From NCBI GenBank assembly GCA_949128115.1, contig OX421961.1, forward strand, positions 124,189,050 to 124,253,049: a stretch of 64,000 nucleotides of DNA, read 5' to 3'. Within the stretch, counting starts at the first letter, position 1. Every line of letters begins with the position of its first letter. Origin of the DNA: Anaspis maculata. Its lineage: Eukaryota; Arthropoda; Insecta; Coleoptera; Scraptiidae. Positions 34,320 through 44,025 of the stretch are shown piece after piece. Both the position numbers and the translations under genes were made by a program. Under the pieces are notes generated by a model. That model searched no databases, was not told the DNA's origin, and saw only the letters and a list, made by a program, of their open reading frames with translations.

Positions 34320-37050
34320 ATTCAATGAGATTTTACCCATGACCCAAACTTGAATAGTTTATCTTGGAAAAAATGACAGGGATATAGCCAAAATAATTTT
34401 TTGAATCTTTTCCATTTTCTCTATAGATTTTCTGTTCTTGCTGACGTGGAAACTGTCGTTCTGGGCGAATATAATTTAGTCGGAAATAATAACCCATTCG
34501 ACATCATCCCCAATTTTTGAAATAAAAGTCGTTTTTTGAAAAACTCTGAAATCCCAAAAATTTTTGATTGGAATTAGTTACTAAAACTGTAGATCGGGTG
34601 ACGTTCCCCACTAAATCGTACATCAGCAATGACTTTACGGTATTTTTATTACCAAGTAAGATGTAGGGAACGCTTCACTGAGTTTTGTCAAATTTTAGAT
34701 TGTGCATAATATTTTCCAAAAATTTTAAAAAACGACAAAAATTTTCAACGGAAACTACAAGTAAGATATCTTTTTCTACTGAATCGGGCATGGGCAGCAC
34801 ATTTTTGGCGAACATTTTTGCGTCACGTTAATTTTTTTACGGTTTTTACAAAATTGTTCCATTTTGTTTTGAATTCAGCGGGTTTTTTCAATTTGACGTG
34901 AAAATTAAGACCAAGATCTTGTTCCGCATGTATGAATAATTGAAATGACATCTCACTCGTCATTTTTGAAATTGTCGTTGAGTTTGGGACATTTTCAAGA
35001 AAAAACTCAGAAACATCAAAATTTGGCAAAAATCAAAAATGCAAGAGGAGTATTGATGATGTACTCATTCCTAAAAAAAGAAGAGGCACTAGGCAGCACG
35101 TTTCCATATGTATAATCAGGGTTAACAATGCTGTTGAATTTTGTTGAATTTTTCAAAATTTTTTCTTGATCTATGATAATTTTGTATGTTTTCAAAAGCT
35201 GAGTCATAAACTGTGACCAAAGTCATGCTAAGCTAAGTATATTTCCGTTCAAAATGATCTCCCACTTGTTTTCTCCGAAATTCCCATGTAAAATATTTGG
35301 AAAATTTGTAAAAATTTCAAAAGCATCATAATCTGAAGATTGTGGAAAAAATTGAGTGAAGTGTCGTTAATAACTGGCAATTGCATGGAAAACACCTCCT
35401 CCTGATGAATAATTGTAGCCAGTGCTAGATGAAATTTGATTGAATTTTTAGAATCTTCCTTATTTTCTCCAAAGATTCTCAGAAGCTGACGTAAAAACTG
35501 TAGAGTAAGTCGTGCTGGACGAGTATATTTAGTCAGAAACAATACCTCATCCAACATATTTCCGATTTCTGAAATAAAATTATAGGCAATGTTGGAAAAA
35601 AAATTGAAATTCTCAAAATTTGAATGTTTGAAGTTGGTTACGAAAACTGCAAGTCCGGTGACGTTCTCTGCTTGATCGTGTATCAGTAAAGAGTTTTCGG
35701 TATTTATTATAACACTGAATTAACCTGTAGGGGATGCTTGATTGAATCTTGTCAAATTTCCATTTGAAGTAATTTTCAAAAAATTCAAAACGATCAAAAT
35801 CTTCAACATCTTGAAAACTATCAGTAAGGTATTGTTTTTTACAAAAACGAGGATAGGCAACACATTTTCGACAAATATTTTGGCATGGCATAGTAAAACA
35901 GTTTGTCCAGAATTTTTCAAATTGCAACTTTTGCCCATGATTCAGCATTTTTTTTTTCAATTTCACGTGAGAATCAGAGCCGGAATCATGTTGCGTGTGT
36001 ACGATTGATTGGAAAATGATGCCACTATTTTCAAAATTCTCAGAATTCGACACATTTCCAAAAAAATCTCAGAAACATCAAAATTTGAAAAATTCAAAAA
36101 TGCAACATGAACAATTCACCAAGATCACTTATTAATACAAATTTAAAAAATCTGAACATTTTTCAAATAATCTCAAAAAGCGGCAAATTTGTTAGAAATT
36201 TGAACTCAAGTAAAGTAATTTTACTCACTAAGTCGCACGTCAACACTGCGCAGGGCCGGCGTTACAGCTTTTGGCGCCCAAGGCGAAGTTCTGTAATGCG
36301 CCCTTTTATGAACAGCAAAATAGCATCTCAAGCGATTTTTTTCTTAATTACAACAGTAATGTTAATTATAATTAAAATATGCACAAATCAAAAGTAAAGA
36401 AGCGCCGCGGACGAAATTTTTTCTAGATATTAGAGAGATAAAGGGCGCTCAGGCACCCCCCCACACCCTAACGCCGGCCCTGATACTGCGTTTGCGGCAT
36501 ATTTTATTACGTCAGATGATTTGTAAGGCAAGCTTGATCAAATTTTGTCGCAATTCCAAAATGTTGAAAATGGAATATTTTCCAAAAGATCTCAAAATAT
36601 CAAATTTTCCAACATTTTCGAAAGAGCAAGTGGGGCATCGTTTCTCACTACATTTGACATGTACAGCACACTTTTGACATTAGTTTTTGCGCCATTCCAC
36701 GCACAACGCTACTCCACTCCATCTCCATTTGTACAATTTAAAAAATGTTGTATATTTTTCAAAAAATCTCAAAAAGTGTCAAAAATTATTTAAAATTTTT
36801 ATGGAAACTGCAAGTGAAGTAACGTTGCCAAGTGAACTGTGATAAATGTAATAATGTTTTTAAAAAAATCTGAACACATCAAAATTTGCAACATTTCGGG
36901 AATGGCGAGTTGGGTTTCCATTCCTGACTAAATCAAGCATGGACAGCATGTTTTTGACAACCATTTTTCTAATAGTCCTTTGTTAGAATGTTATAACTAA
37001 CTCCTTCTCCTGATTCAGTGTCTTTCATCAAGTTGACGTGAAAATCAAAG
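34320..37050 (+). repeat. ~1.06-kb tandem repeat, about 2.5 units
   Basis: The word pair 'GCTGACGTGGAAACTGT ... TTTAGTCGGAAATAA' at about 34,438 recurs at about 35,485. 'GGCAGCACATTTTTGGCGAAC' at 34,793 recurs at 35,850 and 36,942 (spacing 1057 and about 1090 with a hAT insertion). Shorter internal echoes (AACTCAGAAACATCAAAATTT) suggest an older, smaller subunit. Frames such as 35,613-36,053 (minus, 146 codons) are unrecognised and lie within the repeat. Confidence 0.7.
36251..36482. mobile_element. 232-bp hAT MITE
   Basis: TIR CAGGGCCGGCGTTA and its mirror TAACGCCGGCCCTG. Flanking octamers ACACTGCG (36,243-36,250) and ATACTGCG (36,483-36,490) differ by one base. The TIR and 8-bp duplication match known hAT features. 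Inserted in the 1.06-kb tandem repeat. Confidence 0.9.
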
Positions 37051-37059
37051 CCAAAATCT

Positions 37060-39140
37060 TGCTAGTTGCAGAAATGCCAGAAAGTAGGTGTTGAATAAGT
37101 GTTTTATGCCTGCCTATGAAAAAAAATAGCTCTAGGCTGCTGAGGGTTGCGGTGATGTGAAAGAATATTTTGGATGAAAAACGGGGGTGAATAGCACTGC
37201 AATGATTGGGTAGTTTTGAAGTGAAAAAATACAAACAATTCTACTAGGATGACAAAAGGAAGGCGGTAGCAAGCATTGTCTAAAGATCTTGGGAGGGGTC
37301 TTGAGCCAAATCCTTATACTGAGCTTTGAAAGAACTCGGCACTCTCTAATTAGCTATACGATTTCCTCGTGATGCACCACCCTGTAAAAGGATGCAACTG
37401 ATTCCGTATACTCAACAATAATAATTGGGAACAAAGTCGCCTGCTGCACAATTCGATAAGACCATCATCGCAGAGCCGGGCATCAGAGACGGCCAACTTT
37501 TTCCGTTTCCTTTGTGATGATGGCATATGGCACGGTTTATCGTTCCTAAAGCACGCGCTAATTTCTTGATGGTGATAATTTTAATCATCGCGTTCCTCGG
37601 CCTACGTATAAGAAAAACGTCAGCATAATAGGTCCAGACTAATTTCAGACGGGAGAGGGAAACGAGCGAACTTCCTCCCGATGCACCAAAACGAAACATG
37701 ATTTGACTTGAAAGAGCACGCCGGCCTCGCACAAAATACTCGAAAGAAAGGACAACTAAGGATTTAATCCTTCATTCTCTACGACAATCTCGTGCTGCGG
37801 CTTTTCGAGCTGTTTCAAAAGACGCTCGCTCTTTTACCGAAGAGATGAAAGATGTTAGAGTTCTTTGTACTTAGTAAATATTGTACCAAATTAGAGTTGA
37901 AAGAGGAGTGAGTGCGCGTTTGTTTATTTACTTAGGCATAATGAATAGAAAAAAAGACTTACCTTATTTGAAAGGGAGGGTTGGTATTGATAAGTTTGAT
38001 TCCATTTACTTAGTCTGGAACAAAAACAAAAACATAATTAGTATTTTCTTCAAGTGGGCGTTTGCATCCACCCCCCAAGCGTATAGAATTTCTTCAGTTA
38101 TCACCGTTATCGGAGAGGACGTTTTGAGTCAAATTACTTTCCATTAGCTGCTGAAAAGTTGCAGGAAACCACATGGCCAGCCCGGTGTAAATGACACGTT
38201 TATTCCAATGTTTCTTCACTCTTCGAAGATTCCGACCCGCATCGCAGATTTGAATTTCTAATTTTATTTAATCAATACCGAATTAACCTCTTTAGATTTC
38301 TGACGTGTTTAAAGGTGTACACGTTAGGGCATGGAGGTGTCTAGAGAGTTTTGCGCCGGGCTTTCGAGCCATTACGGGCGAGTTTTGTGTGCAGTTTTCC
38401 GAACCCTGCAATTGGTGATGATGGTAATTAACATTCATCGTTCGGAGCCATCAAAAACGGCATCAGCAGACACCGCGATTCTCGACGGAACACCATCATA
38501 CATACCGGCGTTCTTGCAGTTCAATTGTTGTATTACTTCTGGAGGAGTCAGTTAAGCGCGTTGTGCATCATCATAAAATATGCATAAGGCGTGTTTCGGG
38601 CCGAAATTTAATGACTAATTAAATCGTTATTGTTACAAACGTCATCAAATATTCAAGCTATTACCGCAACATCAAACAGATAGGTACCTATAACAGGTAT
38701 AATGCGTTCATTGCAATTTAGATAATCAAAGCTCCTAATGGCATTAAATTAATTACGTAAGTTATTTTGAACGTTTCATAAAACAATAGGCAAACACTTT
38801 CAGAAATTCACTGTAAAAATCAGCACGAAAAACAAATGATCAGTTCGGTGACATGTCGCAACGAGCTTTTACATATTAGAGAGAGTTGTTCAATAAACAT
38901 ACTAACTGATATTCAATTTAAGGTCAATTTTCGAGGCATCTGTTTTAATTATCGAATTACAGCATTCAATGAATTGTTAATTAGGCGCATCATCGAAATT
39001 ATTTTATAAAATCCACGCTGGAGGTGACCGATTGCCGGATGCCGGAATCGGGTGCACTCGAACAGCGCTAGGTAGTTTCCACGAGTTTCAAGAGCTCAAA
39101 GTTTTTTTCAGTAGGAAATTTTCATGAAAATTTCAATAAA
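37060..39140. other. Unique DNA, no gene seen
   Basis: AT-rich to moderate GC. Small frames (37,412-37,732 minus, 37,881-38,147 plus, 38,331-38,555 plus) without motifs. No repeats recognised. The 5' end of the LINE lies somewhere near 39,150. Confidence 0.4.
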
Positions 39141-39825
39141 TCAAGTGCTTAGCTAGTGTGCGCAGATGGAAGCGTTAAGCCAACTTTTACAACCGCCTTT
39201 CGTTCGACTCTTCCGAGCTTCCGGCCTGTACGAAAGTATGATTTTTGTAAATTATTGGTACCAGTAGCACTAGAAGCTTTTTAACAGGGTTTTTGACCAA
39301 ACGCCAATAACGCCCCTCGAATATGTGTTCTAAGAGACGGAAATAACAAAACAAAACAATGGAACAGAAGCTGGAGGCAATTTGCAAGAAGCTAGATGAA
39401 ATTGAAGCAAGGGGAGCCAGGGTGGAACTGAAGATTGACGGGATACAGGAAGAAGTGCTAATGATCAAGAAGGAGAACGAAAGTGTTAGAAAAGAAAACG
39501 CAGAGTTGAAAGTGAGAGTGAAGGCACAAGACGAAAGAATAGAGCTACTAGAGAGAGAGATACGAAAGAGAAAACTTGTAGTATATGGAATTGAAGAAAA
39601 GGATCAGGAAGACGACGAAGCACTGGAAGAAAAGGTTCAAAGGATTTTCAATATAATTGGTGTGAAACTATCGGTGGAAGATGATACGCAAGAAGTGAAG
39701 AGATTGGGAAAATACATCGAAAACCAAAGTTTAAGACCAGTCCTCATAGAAATGAAGAGTTGGAACAGGAAAAAACAGATTTTCAAGTCCGCAAACCAAC
39801 TAAAGGGTACGAGCATCTGGTGCTA

Positions 39826-39932
39826 GGACAATTCGTCCCGCGGACAATTCGTAGCGGACAATTCGTCGCGGACAATTCGTCCCGCGGACAATTCGTCTCA
39901 CGGACAATTCGTCCCGCGGACAATTCGTCGCA
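39826..39932 (+). repeat. Left arm: 7 tandem GGACAATTCGT units
   Basis: Seven copies of the 11-bp core with 3-5 bp linkers in the order CCCGC, AGC, CGC, CCCGC, CTCAC, CCCGC, CGC. GGAC and GTCC at unit ends are complementary, so single units can also pair. The linker order is shared with the right arm. Confidence 0.92.
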
Positions 39933-39939
39933 AGTGAAG

Positions 39940-42900
39940 GCTTCGGAAGGTAAGGGGGTTATATTACACATGAAGACACAAGGGGGCTCAATAAAAAGAT
40001 CTAAAAATCATGAGCAAACACAAGGGACTCCGACAGAGATCCGAACGCCACGAAAAAATGCAACGGGGCTCAGCAAGGCCTCAAACGATATTGAAAACAT
40101 AAGGGGGGCTTATGGAGCTTCGAGAGGGCTCCGAATATCACATAGAGGCACAAGGTGCTTACTACTGCTTCGAAAGCCACGGAAAGATGTAAGGGGTCTC
40201 AGCATGCAGGGCTCAAAAGACGTTGAAGAAACAAGGGGGCCCACGGCAGCTACGGATGACACAAGAAGGCAACAGGAGGCTCACTGGAATTCTGATAGTC
40301 GCATTGAAGAACATAAGGGGGCTCACTAGGGCTCCAAACTACACTCATGGGAACGAGGGGGCTCACTAGGGTTCCAAGCTACACGTATGGACACAAGGGG
40401 GCTCACTAGGGCTCCAAACTACTTTTGCGGGCACAAGGGGGCCCGATAAAGCTCCGTATATCACATGAAGGCACAAGGGACCTACACTAGGGCTTCCAGC
40501 AATGTTAAAGCGCACAAGATGGCTTACTGGAATTTTGAAAGCCACGAAAACACAAAATGGGGCTCATTAGGGCTCTTAACGACACATAGGGCACAAGGGG
40601 CCTAATAAGATTCCGGAAATCACGGGAGAATGCAAGGAGGCTCCATAGAACTTCATATAATATTTGTTACACAAGGGGGCCCAGGAGGCTCTTAATGACA
40701 AGAGAAAACAAAAGGGGGCTCACTGGTATGATACTCTGAAAGCCGACACAAGTGGACTGATTGGGGCTCCAAACTACACATAAGGGTACAAAGGGGACCC
40801 GATAGAGCTCCAAAAACCATGGAAATACAACAAGGGGGCCCAACGGAGCTCTGTATAATCAAAAAAGGCAAAAGGGGGGTGACTGGGTTTCTGGAAGCCA
40901 TTAAAAAAACCAAAGGGGCTCACTAGGACTCCAAACTACACTAACCGGCACAAGGGGGTCCGATAGGGCTCCGCATATCACATAAAGGCACAAGGAAGCC
41001 CAAAGAGCTTTATATAACAACAGAAGGCAAAAGGGGCTAACTGGAATTCCGGAAGCTACGAAAAAACACAAGGGGGCTCATTAGGGCTCTATACTACACT
41101 TGAAGACACAAGGGGGCTCGATAGGGCTCTGAATATCACATGAAGGCACAAGGTGCTTACTGCTGCTCCGGAAGCCACGAAAAGATGTAAGGGGGCTCAG
41201 CACGGCTTCAAAAGACGTGTGAAGAAACAAGGGGGCCCACTGACGCTCCGGATGACATAAGACGGCAACAGGGGCTTACTGGAATTCTGATAGTCATGGA
41301 AAAATACAAGGGGGCTCACTAGGGCTCCAAGCTATACTTATGGACACAAGGGGGCTTACTAGGGCTCCAAGCTATACTTATGGACCCAAGGGGGCTCACT
41401 AGGGCTCCAAACTACACTTGCGGACACAAGAGAGTCCGATAGGACTCCTTATATCACATGGAGGCACAAGGGACTTACACTAAGGCTTCCAGAAATGCAA
41501 AAGTGCACAAGATGGCTTACTGGAATTCTGAAAGCCACGAAAACACATGAGGGGGCTCGTTAGGGCTCCAATGGACACATAGGGCAGAAGGGGCCTATGG
41601 AAAATCCAGAAATCACGGGAAAGTGCAAGGGAGCTCCGTAGAACTTCATCTGATATTGGTGACACAAGGGGCTCTTTATAACGAGAAAAGGCAAAAGGGG
41701 ACTTACTGCATAGTACTGAAAGCCAATAAAAACAAAAATGGACTGCTTAGGGCTCCAAACTACACATAAGGGTACAAGGGGACACGATAGAGCTCCAAAA
41801 GCCACGGAAATACGACAAGGGGGCCCAATGAAGCTCTTTATAATCAAGCTTATCTGCTTGCACAATGGGGCCAGATAGGGCTCCGAATATCACCTGAAGG
41901 CAGAAGGTGCTTGCTACTGCTCCGAAAGTCGCGGGAAGATGTAAGGGGGCTCAGCAGGGCTTCAAAAAACGTTGAGGAAATAAGGGGCCCAATGGAGCTC
42001 CGAATAACATGAGAAGGCAACAAGGGGCTTACTGGAGTTCTGATAGCCGGACAAAAAACAAGAGGGCTCACTAGGCGCCAAACTATACTCTTGCGGACAC
42101 TAAGGGGTCCGATAGGGCTCCGTATATCACATGAAGGCACAAGAGACCCAGGTACACTGGGGCTTATCCAGCAATGCAAGAACGCACAAGCCACGAAAAC
42201 ACACAAGGGGGCTCCTTAGGGCTCTAAATGACGCAGGGCTCAATAAAAATCAGAAAGTCACGGAAAAATGCAAGGGGGCTCAGTAGGGCTCCAAATGATA
42301 TTGGTGACACAAGAGGACTCAAGGGGATCTAAGGGGGTTCATTAGGGCTCCAAATTATATTTATATAAGAAACAAGGGATAAGGGGTCGAATATAACATA
42401 AAGGCACAAGGGACTTACTACTGCTCCAAAAGCCTATAGGAAAAGTGCAAGGGGGCCCAACAGAACTTTAAACGGTATTGAAGAGACAAGGGGGCCCCAT
42501 GGAGCTCTGTATAACAAAATAACGCGAAATGGGGCTTACTGATGGTACCTACTCCGAAAGTCATGAAAAAACATAAGGAGGCTCAACGGGGCCCCAACTA
42601 CACCTGAAGGCACAATGGGGCCCGATAGGGCTTTAACATGCCATGGCGGCATAACGCTGCTTGAGTGCTTGCTGCTCCAGAATTCATGGAAAATTCGAGG
42701 GGGCTCAGCAGGGCTTCAAGTTACGTTGAATATAGAATAAGGGGGCCCAGTGAAGCTCTTGATAACACAAGACTGCAAAAGGGGCCGTATGGAAATCTGA
42801 AAGCAATGAAAAACATAAGAGGACTGATTAGAGCTCAAAAATTACACTAGAGAAGATAAGGGGCTCGATAGGGACCAAATATCTCATGAAAGTATAAGGG

Positions 42901-43110
42901 GGCTTACTGGTGCTCCCGTCAGTGGGTGCTCCCAAAGCTTGGTGTACTAGCAAAAATTCTCGGAATGATGCAAGGGGACTAAGCAGAGCTCCAAAGACAT
43001 GAAGAAACCAGGGTGCGCAGTAGGGCTCCAAATACTACAAAAAGGAATAAGGGGACTTACTAAAGTTCGAAAAGCAACGAGGAAAGACAAAGGGACTTGT
43101 TAAAGTGCAA
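39940..43110. repeat. ~41-bp satellite with ~0.75-1.0-kb superperiod
   Basis: About 75 degenerate monomers of the type CACAAGGGGGCTCACTAGGG followed by CTCCAAACTACACTTGAAGG. Higher-order copies are visible: 'GAATATCACATGAAGGCACA' plus 'AGGTGCTTACT-CTGCTCCG' starts near 40,131, 41,129 and 41,883, and 'TACACTAGGGCTTCCAGCAA' near 40,481, 41,471 and 42,153. Very young duplications are seen at 40,318-40,435 and 41,290-41,420. On the minus strand the monomer gives a roughly 14-residue peptide repeat (for example SPLTSSRDFRSS). Confidence 0.88.
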
Positions 43111-43124
43111 AACATTATTTTGCG

Positions 43125-43197
43125 ACGAATTGTCCGTGAGACGAATTGTCCGCGGGACGAATTGTCCGCTACGAATTGTCCGCGGGACGAATTGTCC
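43125..43197 (-). repeat. Right arm: 5 tandem inverted units
   Basis: Five copies of ACGAATTGTCC, the reverse complement of the left-arm core. Read from the outer end the linkers are CCCGC, AGC, CCCGC, CTCAC, CGC: the left-arm order with two units missing. The arms are colinear homologues that have changed unit number. Confidence 0.92.
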
Positions 43198-43308
43198 GGT
43201 CACGGAGCATCTACATAAGTGAATATTTTGCCAGAGAAGTACAGAAGCAAAGGAGAACACTGGTGAAATACATGACGGAAGCTAGAAAATCTGGTAAAAG
43301 TGCATATA

Positions 43309-43734
43309 CAGGCTGTCTCAAAACTCATTCCCCAGGGAACACTGACATGTGCCGACAACAATGGGTTCCCAGAAAAAGAAAGAAATTTTTTTATTGCTGC
43401 TTGCATAAAGGAGTCATGAGTCTTTTGAATTCACCAATCCCGGAGGGTCAATTCGAGGTAAATTTGTAAAATTTAACGGGTTGCTAAGTTTCGAAAGTGA
43501 TACCAGCTGCCTGTCATTTTCCAATAAATGTTTGGCTCACTGTCGATAAAAAAAAGCCTAGCAACTTAAAGTTGAGGTAACACACCTCAAAGGTGTAGGT
43601 CTCTGATTGGTTTACTTAACTTTGTCTTTGCTCGAATACCATTTGAGATAGATTTTTTTTCCTTGGTATTACACATCCGATTGCTGTCTAGTTTTGCCTC
43701 ATTTTGTCTGGGGCGCGAGTTTCGAGACACCCTG
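43309..43734. mobile_element. 426-bp MITE with TA duplication in LINE ORF1
   Basis: TIR CAGGCTGTCTCAAAACTC at the left and its mirror GAGTTTCGAGACACCCTG at the right (2 mismatches). TA flanks both sides (43,307-43,308 and 43,735-43,736). Removing it with one TA rejoins ORF1 in frame. The TA target and CAGGGTG-like ends fit a Tc1/mariner-type MITE. No transposase frame. Confidence 0.9.
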
Positions 43735-44025
43735 TATATCTTACAACAAACTGTTTATAGATGGAAAACTGATCACATATGAACAACTTAGAGACACAAA
43801 CTGTGGGAAGAAGGAAAAGACCAGGGAGGAACCGACAACGCCGGTGATAACAAATACCTCGGGTTCAGATAAAAGAAAGATGGACGAAAGATCACCGGAT
43901 GAAACAATTGAAAAAGAAAGAGACAAGATGCTAAAGCAGACCAGGTACGAGCTACCGAAAAACATCAATTCAAAAAACTATCAATAGCAAGAATTACAAA
44001 AAGGAACAACCAAGAAAAGACAAGA

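Larger units (their letters stand above)
39819..43204. mobile_element. 3.4-kb TIR element carrying a higher-order satellite
   Basis: Flanked by a perfect octamer GAGCATCT (39,811-39,818 and 43,205-43,212) within LINE ORF1. Each end is an array of GGACAATTCGT units: seven on the left, five on the right, inverted. Between the arms lies about 3.1 kb of ~41-bp monomers. There is no transposase frame, so it is non-autonomous. Tandem-repeat TIRs recall Drosophila Foldback elements, but those make 9-bp duplications. I cannot assign a superfamily. Confidence 0.85.
39359..43987 (+). pseudogene. LINE ORF1, split by two transposon insertions
   Basis: ORF1 encodes the RNA-binding nucleic-acid chaperone of the LINE ribonucleoprotein (known role). 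Residues about 1-75 are a charged coiled coil (MEQKLEAICKKLDEIE...). Then comes an RRM-like strand (KLVVYGIEE), a helical segment and a conserved 'LKGTSI' motif, where the frame is broken at 39,818. It resumes at 43,213 (YFAREVQKQRRTL), breaks at 43,308 and resumes at 43,737 (YNKLFIDGKLITYEQLR), ending at 43,985-43,987. Removing each insertion with one target copy keeps the frame: shifts of 3394 and 428 bp agree with the three frames seen. Both insertions therefore hit an open ORF1. Confidence 0.85.

Noticed and set aside
39760..40329. 189-codon plus-strand frame
   Set aside because: It starts in LINE ORF1 in the wrong frame and runs through the TIR arm and satellite; its protein is only translated repeat.
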